A DNA stretch of 64,000 nucleotides from Porogramme epimiltina (GCA_900155495.1 FTLJ01000398.1:1-64000), one strand, 5' to 3'; shown: positions 50,098-64,000, counted from the first letter of the stretch. Program-made: numbers and translations. The notes: generated by a model from the letters alone, not told the origin.

Positions 50098-50510
50098 TCA
50101 CAACGCTTTCTTTCCCCATACCCAAACTGTGTAGTCTCTACCCCAAAGTGTCCAACACCCACCGGGAATCTTCCCCGACCCAGCGAAATTGTCGCACATC
50201 ACAGCTCTCGTGTGCACCTTCAGCGTGGGCTTGAGATCTCCCGCCTCCCAGTCGGACCTTAGTCGTCCGACGTCGGGGACGTCGACCAAAACACGGGCAC
50301 AGCGCGGCTGAGCTCGTCGGCGGCATGCGCGAGGCGGAATTCAAGGGCCACGACTTGCAGTGGGGTTATGGACATTCATAGCATGGACTGGGAGAGGCGC
50401 ACCTTGCCCACCCTTACGCCCGTCCGTTTGTTGATCAACAGTCCGAAGAGGTCCCGGTTTCCCGTTCGCAGTTGGCCTAGCAGAGTCCGAAAGTGAGAGA
50501 AGCGAAATGT
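50098..50510 (-). CDS. Possible small gene or remnant, unrecognised
   Basis: The minus strand shows RTLLGQLRTGNRDLFGLLIN with KRTGVRVGK, then VVALEFRLAHAADELSRAVP. In the next frame follows LVDVPDVGRLRSDWEAGDLK, continuing PTLKVHTRAVMCDNFAGSGK to a stop at 50098. The composition is coding-like, but the pieces need two small frame changes and I cannot place a start codon. I do not recognise the family. Confidence 0.35.
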
Positions 50511-50982
50511 CGTATTGTGATTGAAGGGGGTCTATGAGGCTCTTTCTACCGTGGTTGGGAGCTCCACGTCCAGGAAGTGCGGATAAACGACATGTTATGA
50601 CTGATGGCTTGACGAGATTGCGCGACTGAGTGGATTACGGGGGAGCGACTTTCTGGAAATATGGTGGCGCGAGAGATGTTGTATCAGAGAGGTCACTCGA
50701 CTTTCGAGGGGTGGGCGACGAGTCCAAAATTCTTCGCAGGAGGATGGTAGTGGGAGTGAACAAGGTGTGTCGCAGTTGACGCTCACCCCTTCATGTATGC
50801 GCGCAGGAAGACTATATGCAACTCCATCAACTTGGGGTTCACATCAGTGCAGCACCGACAAGGAGATTTATGACCATCGTGATCATTACATAGTACAAAC
50901 AAGTAGCACAACGGAGAGCAGCGATGTGCCTGTGCTACAGCCTACGTAATTTCGACTACACCCCAGACAGCGCTGCAGCGCG
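50511..50982. other. Intergenic, no supported gene
   Basis: Only short frames are found here, adjacent to the 3' end of reductase copy B. Confidence 0.35.
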
Positions 50983-52648
<1,666 letters not shown>

Positions 52649-53400
52649 ATGTATGATATCCGAAGGGTTTTACTTCGACACAAGTGCTTTGCGAAGGTAA
52701 TAGATGGGAACAAGCAGGATACAACGAAAGGGGTGATGGACATTGCACCAATTGCATCCTGCGTACGTTATCTTGTACTTTCAAGCGTCTTGGGTCTAGC
52801 ATGTGCATCATATGGGCGGCTCGCCCCGGAATCCGGATACAGATTGCACCAATTGCACTCTATTCGGCTCCGTAGGGTGAGAGCACTGCCGTCTCATGCA
52901 CATCCTTGATGCTCAGCGCGGCACATGATCTAACGTCTCCACAGTCACGATGCGGAAGTCGACAGTCAATATAGTCTGCAACGACAGCCTGAGGTCAGCG
53001 AGGTCGTCTTTCAAAAGTTAGATTGAATTCCTTACGGTTGAATTGGAAATACGTCGTTACGTATCCCGTATAGTTAAGGAAGTGAGGGCACTATTCATGG
53101 GTGGAGTTCCATACGTAGAGTTTGCTTAAATGACGGGGAAGATGCCGCTTGAGTGACAAGTCTGTGGAAGCGCGCGCAGGCTGCAAAGCCATCTGGAGGG
53201 TAAATTCAACATTTCGGGCGGAGACTCCTTTGGGACAGTGCCGAACGTCGGGCGTCACTCAGGAATATCTTGCCGATCTTCGGCAGTCACCCTACTCCTG
53301 ATCCTGAGCGGCCCCTCCGGGCGGCTCGCTCAAGTTCCTCGGACTTCTGGTACTACTACCACTAGGTTCGTTCCTTACACCCCAGGTACCTATCAGGTTG
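52649..53400. other. Intergenic between divergent reductase B and F-box gene
   Basis: No gene is supported. The word CACCAATTGCA occurs twice (about 52746 and 52847), and a CCAAT-like core is visible in both. Promoters for both flanking genes should lie here. Confidence 0.4.
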
Positions 53401-55212
53401 ATGGAATGGATCGGTGAGCCGTCTATCCCACCTTATGCTACACCATGTGACTTACAATGGTTAAAGGTTGCGCGCAGGCCTCAATGATGACGTGCTGCGG
53501 CATACTGTCCATGTTCTTGGACGAGACTCTAGAATATCTCTAGCCCGACTTTCCGAAACATGCCGCTGGCTGCGTACTATGTGCATGCCAGTCCTATTTG
53601 AAACAGTTTCTTGTCCTCTCTCCTCTCCCATTGTTTCTTCGGAGGCGTTGATCGCGCCATCTTTGTGGCGATATATACGGTAAGTAGATCTATTCCCAAA
53701 TCGTGTGCACGCTCACATATAATCGTACAAAGTTTTCTTATCATCAAAGACAAGTGCATTGATCAGCGCGTAAGCCGCTTGGTATATGAGGAGGAAACCA
53801 CAGGTCACATAGGGGGCACGGACAGGCAATTGCGTTTCGCCCAGGACCCCCTTTTGTGCGGCATATTCAGTCCTATATTTCTCAAACGTGCGCTACACAG
53901 TATGCCCCGCCTTCGGTCCATCACACTCCTTATCGATGACGGCCTCCTACACGGCGCTTCATGGGAGGCACTAGAAGCTATACTCTCTGTCCCTCACCTT
54001 CGCGAGCTCTCCCTTGTAGGCATCCATCCAAGCCCCGTCAAACTCCCGCTCGACAACTTCGTCTTCCGCGCATCCAGTCATCTAACCACATTCCGTTACA
54101 AACACACGGAAAGGCTCATGACATTTACTAGATTGACAGAGGTTGAGGCTCTGTCGATTGTCCTTGGACATGTCCACTGCTCACTTGAAGTGCTGGCCCT
54201 CCCCGCCCAGTCGGCGCCGATCACCACCATCTCTACCCTCCAATGGCCCCGTCTCCGCACGCTCGAACTCCGAGGAAAACAGTGGACAGCGACCACCACA
54301 CCCTGCATCTCCCTCTTTTCCACAATGCCGCGGCTTCGCAGCTTAGTGCTTGACATCACCGCATCTCACGGACCCCTTCTTCCTCGACCTATATGGCCGC
54401 AGTCTCATCTCGTTCCCTGTTTTCCATGGCCCGAACTGGAGTACCTCCATATCTCGAACCCCCAGGCAAATGACACCGTGTATTCCCACCTCCCTTCCAC
54501 ATTAAGTTTCCTCTCGCTCTCTTCGTGCCCACACTACGCTGAACGACAATGCAAAGATGCCACAACCGTGCGAGTGCCCGATCACTGGAAGTACAAGTGG
54601 CATGTTCTTTCCGCTTCAGACGTCCTTCGCATTCTGCAAGCTATACCCTTCCAGCCTCGCTCAGTCCTCACACAGTGCGAGCTGGAATATTGGGACGACC
54701 ACAGCGAACAAATGCTACTCGAGTACGTCACAGATGCGTTTCCAAACCTTGAGAGCATCCGAATATATTCCTACCACCGGGACCCTGAGGAAGATCGTCA
54801 TATCTCAAGACGCGGATCCGGCATATGGGAAATTCCAATAGATACCGTCATCCCGTACCTGGAAGACCTTGTGGAATGCCTCTCTCCGCTTACAAGACTG
54901 CGAGAGCTCCAGGTCTACCCGGACTTCCCCAGCACACCTCAACTTCGCGTATCTTGGGGGGCGCTGCGGGGTACAGGAGTAGAATCAGAGTACCTGGACC
55001 GCTGCCTTAAAGCGTACACAGACAATTTGAAAGCAGCAGCTATCTTTATTGCCACATCGCTTCCTCAGCTTCAGTCTATAGGGTTATGGAATCCCACCTC
55101 GGAGCTGCGCGCCGAATGGATGACGTTCACACCGCGAATGACAAGCCTGGGCGACGTCGAGGTTACCCTCGATATGACCAAGACCACATTTGCGGACGCG
55201 GAAGATCTGTGA
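53401..55212 (+). CDS. F-box protein with leucine-rich C-terminal region
   Basis: Probably a substrate receptor of an SCF ubiquitin ligase. A tiny first exon (53401-53413, MEWI plus one base) joins GLNDDVLRHTVHVLGRDSR, SLARLSETCRWLRTMCMPVL and FETV, an F-box. After one more intron a single long exon runs to 55212. It contains leucine-rich blocks such as MPRLRSITLLIDDGLLHGAS, VPHLRELSLVGIHPSPVKLP, WPRLRTLELRGKQW, MPRLRSLVLDI, WPELEYLHISNP and LPQLQSIGLWNPT. They repeat at about 25-60 residue spacing, as in fungal F-box/LRR proteins. The target is unknown. It lies on the opposite strand between reductase copies B and C. Confidence 0.85.
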
Positions 55213-55966
55213 CGTCCCGCCGTCTGAATAGATCTCATACCGTCATCGCCCTTCCGCCACTAGTCTGGTACCGGTCTTGCCTCCGTACGGACCGTAGTGC
55301 GAATATACGTGACCCCACCCTTTCTTCCTTACCTAAACGAGTCTATTTTTCACTCCGCAAGTACTGACCCTGCTCCCGCCCTCTCTTCGATCCGAACTGC
55401 TTCGAGCCGTATCAAGAGGATTTCACTTGCAGTTGGCACCCTCCTCCTTTAATATTAGGTCTATGATACGCTCGTATCACAGAGTTCACGATAACTTAGA
55501 GTTAACGATTGATCGCCTCACTTCATCTACCCCGAGCTTCAGCAGGACGCGATCACGCCACGCTCGCTTCATTTCCGTTTAGTCAACCGTGTATATTCGA
55601 TGGCGTCAGTGACTCGGAGAACCTTGAAGTCAATTCACCTGTGTGCATCTTTCCCATATGGGGTTATAATTCACTATGTATGTGTGCGCCAACCGACTTT
55701 GACGTCATGGAGCACATGTATCCATCCCATGGCACAGCCCGGCATATTTGGAGAACCATCGATGCTGTGTGTCGATCACATGGTACCGATTAACTGAGGT
55801 CTAGCCGATCCATGGGCCATGACTTGAGCCGTGCCTTTCATAAGTAGCAGCGGATAGTAGAGAACAATCGTAGTCGTGCATGTAATATGCGATATACCGT
55901 TTCATTCACTAGGCTGCACTGCTAGTACATCTTAAAGGATAACGAGAACCACTCCCCCGCACCAAA
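55213..55966. other. Intergenic between convergent genes, no supported gene
   Basis: A T- and C-rich stretch (55240-55460) follows the F-box stop and may be its 3' untranslated region. The rest has only short frames. Confidence 0.4.
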
Positions 55967-57521
55967 CTACTCCTCTGAGGCGATAAGGACGCTCTTCCCG
56001 AAGTTCTTCCCAAGATGGAGGTCCAGCATAGCTTGCGGAGCATTCTCAAGACCGTGCACTATGTGCTCCTTGTACTTGATCTCGCCACTCGCAACGCGCG
56101 CGGGCATCGTCTTGAAGAAATCGCCACTCCACTTTGGTATGAGGGGGCCGACGACGAAGCCGTACATGTGGATTTCCTTCCAAAGCAGCAGCTGCAGATT
56201 CTTCACGTTGTACGGTTCCGCAGTGTTGTACGTTGAAATGTTTCCGCAAACCTGAGCGGCACAGCGAATCAAAGTCAAGGGCCTGTCCGGTGGCAAACAA
56301 GGTAGGATGACGTACAAGTACTCGTGCGCGTTGAGCAGCGAAGTCCAGAGCGGCCTCCAATGTCTCTCCGCCAACGTTGTCCCAGTAGCTGAGAAGCCCA
56401 ATCAACGGTATCATTAGTTCACAGACGCGCACCACAGAGGGTACTGCACCCACTAGTTGATGGGCCCCTCCTTTTCAAGTACCTTCCTCGTAGGGACCGT
56501 TTTGTAGTTAAACGCAACGTCCGCCCCAAGAGAAGCTACATAAGCAACCTTCTCGTCGGTGCCTGCAGATGCTATGACCTTGCAACCCGCCGATTTTGCA
56601 ATCTGCACAACAACACTGAAATAGAGGGACAGAAGTGAATGAGAGCCCTCGCCGTAGGAATATAAGTCCAAAGACGTACGCTCCAACGGCACCTGACGCA
56701 GCCGAAACAAACACGACGTCGCCCTAAACACAGTGTTAGCATCTTATCGGCGTGGAAGCATCACACGAACATCATACCTTCTTCGGGTGCACGAACTCCA
56801 TCCACCCATGATGTGCAGTCATGCCAGGCATCCCAAGAACACCAAGGTACACCGTCCACGGGAACCCCTCCTTGTTTTCGAGCTTGCGAATCCCCGATGT
56901 ATCCTTCACTGCTACGTAATGTTGCAAGGCTGCATGCAAGAGAGCCGTGAGCACATGAAGCTACTGGCGATTCACGTTGTGTGCAAGGTGGGACGAGACG
57001 TACGCAGCATGCCAAATACGTGGTCTCCAGGCTGAAATGACGAGTTCTCAGAGCGGAGAACGATCCCGATAGCGTTGTTTAGGATCCTGTCTCAAGACGT
57101 GAGGATTCCATCGACTCAATCAATGTCGCTGAGCATGCTCGGCTTACACGTCTCCTGGTACCAAAGATGGCTAAAAAGCAATGTCAGAGCAAGGGGAAAG
57201 CTCGGTAGGCTCGAGAGGCTCACCAGTGTTTGCTCCAGCTTCCGTACGTGGGGCTCAATCATCAAGTGTCGGAGATAGGGGTCCAAGGAGAATGAGAGCG
57301 TCTTCAGCATGATACCGCCCTCGAGAGGGGTTGTATCGACGTCAATCGTCTCGGACTCGTCGTACACGACTGTCTTCCCAGGAATGATGTACCCTGGGGG
57401 TGTAAAAGTCAGCTCGGTGGCCCGTCAACGCCGCCGCAGAGCAGCCGGACAACCAGTAAATGTAGCTACCTGAGCCGGGGTACTCTTTGAAAACAACGCG
57501 TCCATTCTTTACGGGGGCCAT
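55967..57521 (-). CDS. NADP-dependent alkenal/LTB4-type reductase (MDR family), copy C
   Basis: Starts MAPVKNGRVVFKEYPGSG (57521), then YDESETIDVDTTPLEGGIML and KTLSFSLDPYLRHLMIEP. Later come VAVKDTSGIRKLENKEGFPW, TVYLGVLGMPGMTAHHGWME, GDVVFVSAASGAVGA (nucleotide-binding loop), [58 protein letters not shown] and CGNISTYNTAEPYNVKNLQL. The end is GKNFGKSVLIASEE with a stop at 55967. All family motifs are present and each intron is short. It is closest to copy D, 641 bp upstream, with which it shares LWKEIHMYGF and the GEIKYKEH/GEVKYKEH segment. Confidence 0.9.
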
Positions 57522-58161
57522 GGTGATTCTGGATGGCGACGGGTCTAGAGTTTTAAGATAATTGCGTTCTCTTCGGCTACGGGTAGGGGTGCGCTGTGCA
57601 AGAAGAGAAGCTCGACGTGCTAAATCCACCTCTCGCCCTCAGCGCTATATACTACCCTGTGTGAAACCTACTCACTAAGTACTCCCGACCGGCATTGGCG
57701 CGTATTGTGCGGGATTCACTAGGCTTACTCATGTATGACTTGCGGATGTGCTGCGAGGTCTAGAGAGGCCGGTTTCTCGCACGCTTCGGATACAATGGCG
57801 TCGGAATATGGATATGTCTCTCGAGCTGCGAAAGGATATGTCACTGTAGGGGAGAATGACTTTAGAAAGTTTGAAGTAGACTTCAATAAAAACTACAGCA
57901 TGATCACCTCAACTTGAGCCCCGATCTCGGCCGGATTCCTGCACGAAAAACATCCTGGTTGGATATTACAGTATGTCAGCATCAGTTCGTCTGGATATGT
58001 TATGACTCCAAAGGTTCTCCCACGGGTACCTGCCGACACGGTTTGACTCCATCATGCGCAGTCAGTCACGATTAGGGGCCGGAGACGAGTCATAGCTGAA
58101 TTATCTCAATGATATAGTACTTGGAGTCCGTCTTCAACCATCAAGACAAAGCGCGCCCCGT
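57522..58161. other. Spacer between reductase copies C and D
   Basis: About 640 bp, containing the copy C promoter side and the copy D 3' flank. No gene is seen. Confidence 0.4.
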
Positions 58162-59669
58162 CTACTCGTCCGCAAGCACCAATACGCTCTTCCCAAAGTT
58201 ATTCCCCAGGTGTATGTCCATGATCGCATGCGGCGCGTTCTCGAGCCCGCGCACGACATGCTCCTTGTACTTGACCTCCCCGTTCGCAACCCGCGCAGGC
58301 ATCGTGCGGAAGAACTCGTCACCCCACTTCTGCGTGAGCGTGAAGACCAGGAAGCCGTACATGTGGATCTCCTTCCACAGCAGCATCTGCAGGTTCTTCA
58401 CGTTGTACGGTTCCGCGGTGTTGTACGTCGAGATGCTCCCGCAGATCTGTGCGCCACACAACCGCGATAAGCTACATAACAGATAAGGGAAGGACGAGGC
58501 AGCACGTACAATGATTCGGGTGTGCGGGGCAGCAAAGTCTATTGCCGCCTCGAGCGTTTCTCCGCCAACATTATCCCAGTAGCTAGCGAAATCATGAGCG
58601 ACATATGCGAGGGCGCTGGGTGATAATAGACGTACTAGTTGAGGGGGCCCTCCTTTTCGAGGACTTCCCTGGTCGAGGTCGTTTTATAGTTGAACGCGAC
58701 GTCCGCGCCCAGGGAAGATACGTAGTTGACCTTCTCTTCAGAGCCTGCGGATGCGATGACCTTGCATCCGGCCAACTTCGCGAGTTGTACCACGATGCTG
58801 TAGAGGCGCAGTCAGAAGAAAACTTGAAGCGACGCGCATGTATCGAAAACTCACGCTCCGACAGCTCCAGACGCGGCAGAGACGAATACAACGTCCCCCT
58901 GAGCTACAATGAGCAAGATCGCACGACGAGACAGCCGCGCAGAAACTCACCTTCTTCACCTTCGGTTGTATAAACTCTGCCCACGCATGGTGCGCGGTCA
59001 TGCCGGGCATACCAAGGACGCCTAGGTAGGACGTCCAGGGAAGGCCTTCCTTGTTTTCGATCTTGCGGGCCCGCGATAGGTCCTTCGCCACTACGTACTG
59101 CTGGAATGCTGCACAAGGAATGACGGGTAGGTCAGCTGTCTGGCAATCTGGTGGTAGTACGGAAGCAATTAAGACGTACGGAACATGTCCCAGAGGTGGT
59201 CCCCGGGCTGGAATGCAGGATCCGCAGAGCGGAGTACGACGGCCACGCCGTTGTTTTCCATCCTAATCGGTAATGTCAACTCTCAGTTCTACATTATTGC
59301 GAGATGTGTACTTACAGTTCACCAGGCGCCAGCGGTTTCTAAGGGGCGGGGGTGTCAGAGAAGGAATAGAGAAGAAGCAACTTGTGGAACTTACTACGGT
59401 CTCCTCATACTGTGGTCCTTCTGGCTTGATCATGCGATGGCGAAGGTAGGGATCGATCGAGAACGAGAGCATCTTGAGCAGCACACCGCCTTCTAGCGGG
59501 ACTGTATCGAGATCAATCGTCTCCGACTCATCGTACACAAGAGTCTCTCCAGGAACAATGAATCCTGTGGAATCGGGTCAGTGCCAACAAACCCCGCGGG
59601 CGCTTCATGTACACTACCTGAGCCGGGGTACTGCTTGAAAACGACGCGTGCGTTCTTTACTGGGGCCAT
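58162..59669 (-). CDS. NADP-dependent alkenal/LTB4-type reductase (MDR family), copy D
   Basis: Starts MAPVKNARVVFKQYPGSG (59669), then FIVPGETLVYDESETIDLDT, LLKMLSFSIDPYLRHRMIKP, and DPAFQPGDHLWDMFRTS. It continues [133 protein letters not shown] and a C-terminus GNNFGKSVLVLADE (58162). Intact by motif. A head-to-tail duplication with copy C is the simplest origin. It reads away from the MYND gene. Confidence 0.9.
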
Positions 59670-61009
59670 TGCAGAAGATGTTGAAAGTAGGTCTGGGGCG
59701 AGTTGAGTTGGCTGAATGCCAGTTGCTGTGAGGTGAGGAAATGGTACCGAACCCCAGCACCACCTGCCAGCCCTTTATACCCCGCCGTACTTCCCGCTCG
59801 CATGTTCGCATGGCCCTGACATAACTGCTACCTGCGCGCCCTTCCTTGGGCTTACTCATCCGCTAGAGCTTCGTTCTGCTCTATCAGCATCGTCTTTGGC
59901 ATGCATTCTCGCACGCGCTCAATAGAGTTCGAGTTGCCGTGGAATTCCCGAATCGACCCTCGAGTCGGATCGGGCGCCCGATCACCCTGAGAGGCGTCAT
60001 AGCGTGCATGGCCACGTTTCCTGAGGCGAGAGCCCTGCAAGGTGCTGTCATCCGTTCTTCAATGTTGCAGGTTCACTGTAACGAATCTTCGTGTTGCCTA
60101 CAAACTGTTACATAGGGGATTTATCCGACCAGGCATACCACGCACCTGTCGGGCGGCGTGGGATCTGGCCCTGCACGTTGTGCGTCTACCTATATGATAT
60201 TGTGACGTCAGTATACCTCGGGCTGCTGAAGACACCGTGGGCCGGAGACAGAGCGCCCAGGAAAAGAAGGCGTTGGTGGAGGAAGAAGACGTCGGACGGC
60301 ACCGGGAGCGAATTCGTGACTCGAATATAACGAATGGCCCTCTGAGGTAGGCTTGGTATATTGAACATGACTCAGCACACGAGACGGGCCGGGTTCTTGC
60401 TCAGTTGTGCATCCGCACGTGCCAGAAAACACTCCAAGAACGCTTGTGTACCAGCTCCGCCCAACCCAACTCAAAAGCCCCAAGTCAGTGTGTCTACGAG
60501 GTGCGCACGACTCCGCCCCAACCGTTCTCCGAGCCCCAAAACTGGAGGTTCACACGCACCTAGCGAGGCGTTTTCTCCAAAAGTGACATCGCCCAAGGCT
60601 GATCTTCAATGTTGATGCGCGTAACTTTGGGTATTTGCGTCGGCATACCACCATCGAGAGCGCAAGAGGCTCGTTGACACTGGCGGTGTTTGAGTGCTGC
60701 TATCCTGTCACCGCGCGACCAATCAGGCATAGGCCAACGAGGTGAGTACCAGTTGACATCTCACCATCATGCAGCCTACACGCCAACAATGTCACAGCAG
60801 TGCGCTCGAAAGGAAGGCGTTGGAAGACGTTCATGATCAAGTTGCCATGACGGACGAGGCTATAGTCTGGTCGCCCAAAACGGGCACCTCGGGTGGCGCC
60901 GGCGGCTGACCCGCCGTCCCAATAAAAATCTGAGCCACAGTCGGTCAGCCGCTGCGCTGCGCGTCTCTTCCACACCTTAGCACGAAGCTCCAGTTGTTTG
61001 TCGATAACT
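59670..61009. other. About 1.3 kb divergent intergenic region
   Basis: A 62-codon minus frame ends ECMPKTMLIEQNEALADE at 59852 but has no known match. The rest is short frames only. It contains the promoters of reductase D and of the MYND gene. Confidence 0.4.
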
Positions 61010-61976
61010 ATGTCCGCGAGCAACAAACCGCCCACTACCAAGGAGCTAAAGCACCTCGACCGCAAGGTAGGGACAATCGTGGGCTTCGGCGGTGGAGTCA
61101 GCGCTCGCTTCGAGGCGCCGTCCCACGCATTGCGACGCCGCGTGCACCTCAAGCTAAGCAGCTAACGTACATCTACAGTGTAACCACTGCTATGTGAACG
61201 GAAGAGAGAAGCAGCTCTCAGGATGCTCGAGGTGCAGGGTAAGTACCGCCTCTTGTGCATTGCGCCTGCGTATATTGATTCTGGTCCCGGCGCGTAGTCA
61301 CAGTACTACTGCTCCAAAGAATGCCAAAAGGCAGATTGGAAAGTACGCACCGCCCCCCTCCCCTGCTCCCGCCCCTTCTGACACCCATCCTCCCCCCCAG
61401 AACCACAAGCCGAGGTGCAACAACAACAGCCTGCTCGAGAGCGTGCTCAAGGCGCACGAGCACGTCTTCGCGGGCCACTACCCCGCGCTCGTCGACGGCA
61501 TCTCACTCTACGAGCTCGACCAGCGCCTCGAGCGCTGGGTGCGCTTCCACAACCCGCTCCTCATGGCCGTGACGATCCAGGCGCTCGGGCTGCAGCACTC
61601 CGTCGCGCGCGCGCGCACCGCGCTCCTCCACATCCGCCTCGCGGCGCGCCCGCGCGCGGAGCACCGCGACGCGCCCGCGCGCTACTTCCGCGTGCGCGAC
61701 GCGGCGGTCGTGAGCGTCGCGCACGCGCTGGGGCGCGAGGCGCCGTGGCCCGAGAGCGTGCGGCAGCTGCTCGCGATGGCGGACGAGGGCGAGCGCGGGG
61801 GCCGCGGGACGGTCGCGGGCGCGCTCGTGGAGTGCCCGCCGCTCGCGGTGCAGACCGTCCCATTCGGGTCGCTCTCGGCGCGCGTCCTCCGTGGAGAGCC
61901 GACCGTCGAGGCGTGGAAAGAGCTCTTGGTCGATCACGTTGAGGAGGGCGTGAGGTTGAGGGTGGTGCGCAAGTAG
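61010..61976 (+). CDS. MYND zinc-finger protein
   Basis: Four exons. Exon 1 from Met 61010 encodes MSASNKPPTTKELKHLDRK. Exon 2 begins the MYND finger CNHCYVNGREKQLSGCSRC. Exon 3 gives SQYYCSKECQKADWK. Exon 4 completes NHKPRC and carries the rest to the stop at 61976. The C-X2-C, C-X2-C, C-X3-C, H-X3-C arrangement is complete. The C-terminal part contains LERWVRFHNPLLMAVTIQAL, an Arg/Ala-rich stretch in GC-rich sequence, and ends HVEEGVRLRVVRK. MYND fingers bind short proline-containing peptides. The specific partner is unknown. Such proteins are common in basidiomycetes. Confidence 0.88.
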
Positions 61977-62217
61977 ATGAGGTGTTAGTAATCTGTTTCA
62001 TGGTCTAGTAGGGTTCCTCCTTGTGTACAAGGTGTCTGTGCGCTCGTGACAGTTTCACTATATGCTGTTCCAAATGGGGGTGTGTGGCTGCCAGTGGCAG
62101 CTATAGTCAGCCGCACGCTAAGGCGGACTTCGAGCCCTATTGGGATGTATATGGTGTATTTGACCGAATGCATGAGCCACATCCTACTCCTAGTCCTATT
62201 GCCGCCCAAGACGTCGC

Positions 62218-63517
62218 TCAGACAGACAAGAAGTCGACCTCTTCCTCCAGCAGGACACCGAGCCACTTGAAGAACGACGCGGCTGGGAAGCCGACAACGT
62301 TGTTGTAGTCGCCGTCGATTTTGCTGACCAGCATCCCACCCAGACCCTGTACAGAGTAGAAACGTGAGCAAGCCAAAATAGGCGGCATAGGGGCACAGAT
62401 TGAGTACCTGGATGGCAAACCCTCCTGCGCGATCCGCCCCCTCCCCGTTTTCGACATAAGCCTTCAGGAGCGCCTCTTCGTTTTGCGCGAAGTGCACGAC
62501 GGTGCGTTCTTCTAGAGATCTAAGTAGGGGTAAGCGGCGAATCCGACGGAAGTGTAAATGGGACACCGACTTGATCTTGTATCCTGGTGCTTCAAGGACG
62601 GGATATACTAAAAGTCGCGAGACGATCAGCCTTGGTGGAAGCCGGCGCTATGCGGTCTCGATACGCACCAACAGAGACCCCTGTAACGACCTCACAAAGG
62701 CCGCCGTTGAGGTCAAGGAGCATCCGGAGGTTATCGTCCTTGTCAATGGGCTTCTCAAGGATGTCCTGGGGAAACGGTGCTTCGTCTACGAAGCGAGGTG
62801 TGCTCGAGAGGCCAAGAGGAGGGTGCGTGAGGACGATCGTGTCGGCTACGTCTCATTAGTGAGATAAGATCGTAGCATGCAAGCCCTAAACGAACCTGCG
62901 ATGACGAGATCGGGCGCGTCGTCAGGATCCTCGTTCTATAGGCGCGAAGGTCAGTCGGATGGTGTACATAGGTAGATGACTCAGGCACTACGACCGCAAT
63001 GCGACGTATTTTCGCGACACAGCATCCTCAAGAAACCTCAACCATGCACATATATGCGGGTAAGGACCACCCTCAGATGATCTCCAACCGCCCTACGCAC
63101 GGAGGGGCTCCGTTCAATCGTAACGGTGCCTATTTATGACTAAAGAGAGAACAGGAGGCGCGCGCCGCAGCACTCACCACCATCCGCTCGTAGACCTCGA
63201 CCCCCTTGTGCGTCGCAGTCGCGACAGGGTACTCATGAGGGTCCGCAAACCCGCCGAAGGGCAGAGTCTCCTCGAACGTGGATGGGACGACCTCGGGCTC
63301 GAGACCCTAGACACTGCGATCAGCATACGTCATCCTTCGGAGTTGACCGGGGAGTGCGCACGAATGTCTTGAGGATGTCCCTCCTGCGGGGGCTGTTGGA
63401 TGCGAGGACGACGCGCTTGCCCACGAGCTTCTCGAGGGCAGGGACCTTGAGGGCATGGGGGAGGACGCAGTTGTGGTCGGGGAGCTGGACCTTCTTTCCA
63501 CCAAAGAAGCTCATCAT
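62218..63517 (-). CDS. Maf-like nucleoside triphosphate pyrophosphatase
   Basis: A Maf/ASMTL-type house-cleaning enzyme that hydrolyses non-canonical or modified NTPs to monophosphates. The first exon (start 63517, or 63514) encodes MMSFFGGKKVQLPDHNCVLP and GKRVVLASNSPRRRDILKTF. Further exons give GLEPEVVPSTFEETLPFGGF, EYPVATATHKGVEVYERM, APDLVIAADTIVLTHPPLG, ILEKPIDKDDNLRMLLDLNG, YPVLEAPGYKIK, LEERTVVHFAQNEEALLKAY, and YVENGEGADRAGGFAIQ. The last is GLGGMLVSKIDGDYNNVVGF with a stop at 62218. The SNSPRR and AADT motifs are intact. About 240 bp separates it from the convergent MYND gene. Confidence 0.93.
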
Positions 63518-63726
63518 CTTGGGAGGTCTCTAACTGCGTGTCGGCGGGTGCCGTGTACTCGTCTCGGGTTACTGCACCGCTCGGGGATAATCCGTGGGCC
63601 CGAGTGGGGATTGGAAGAGACGATGTTCGTGACGAGAGTGAAACACGTCGAGGCCGGCGGATGCTGAGCTTGTGGTGGGATTGGCGCCCATGGCAACTAC
63701 GCCACATCCCGGTCCCAATATAGACA

Positions 63727-64000
63727 TCAGACGCCTGCGATGGCGTTGAATTCGAATTCACCGCACACGGCCACCACATCGGATTCACCCCGCCTCTCCA
63801 ATTCAAAATGTGGCTCGCTCGGGGCCTGACATGTCTCTGTGTGTGCGGCGTCGGTGCGAGTAGGTGATCCCGGGAACACAGGGTGAGCTTGGCGGCGCGA
63901 TGGGGTGATCGAGGGCCACTTCGGGTCGCGCAGGATGTATTGGAGGGGGCTCAATTGCCTCCTTAGTTTGATCACGTACATCCTTCTCCTCTGCTCCGTG
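63727..64000 (-). other. Open frame at the window end, unrecognised
   Basis: An 84-codon minus frame (63727-63981) begins at MYVIKLRRQL and ends GEFEFNAIAGV. It may be an exon of a gene continuing past the window. No domain is visible. Confidence 0.25.

Noticed and set aside
61415..61942. Ala/Arg-rich alternative frames over the MYND gene
   Set aside because: These come from very GC-rich codons; the frame with the MYND finger is the real one.

Overview
The window looks like nuclear DNA of a filamentous basidiomycete, most likely an Agaricomycete close to the polypores. Genes are split by many short GT-AG introns of about 50-65 nt. Families typical of that group are present: FunK1 fungal-type kinases, DUF6534 membrane proteins, an F-box/leucine-rich protein and expanded medium-chain reductases. 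I see no prokaryotic operon structure, CRISPR array or convincing RNA gene. Gene models were spliced by eye from frame, junction and family knowledge, so individual exon edges may be off by a few bases.

Layout. 1.2-8.7 kb is a housekeeping block: a small membrane protein and a Gup1-type MBOAT acyltransferase on the minus strand, then the CK2 beta subunit and a DUF4139 protein on the plus strand. 9-13 kb is poor in clear genes. It holds a reading region broken across frames and a fragment of the mitochondrial ATP synthase alpha gene between CTCGAG-rich blocks. 13.3-23 kb carries three intron-rich DUF6534 genes, one on the plus strand and two tandem paralogues on the minus strand. 23.9-36 kb has a BioF-like PLP enzyme, the RNase P subunit Pop5, an unknown basidiomycete protein, the cytochrome oxidase assembly factor Coa6, and a large TBC Rab-GAP.

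36-41 kb is a tandem duplication of a FunK1 kinase locus whose second copy has lost its kinase core and its start. 41-43 kb carries a MINDY-type deubiquitinase with a catalytic microexon and a C-terminal CaaX box. 43-60 kb holds four same-strand paralogues of an NADP-dependent alkenal/LTB4-type reductase, interrupted by a third FunK1 gene and an F-box gene, both on the opposite strand. 61-63.5 kb ends with a MYND zinc-finger protein and a Maf-like nucleotide pyrophosphatase, transcribed toward each other.

The housekeeping genes serve separate processes: membrane lipid remodelling, CK2 signalling, tRNA maturation, respiratory-chain assembly, membrane traffic and ubiquitin editing. The accessory content (DUF6534, FunK1, MDR reductases, F-box) looks like locally duplicating families. 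Several otherwise well-conserved genes need a single-base frame slip to read through. This suggests either residual indel errors in the assembly or early decay, and it should be checked before calling pseudogenes.
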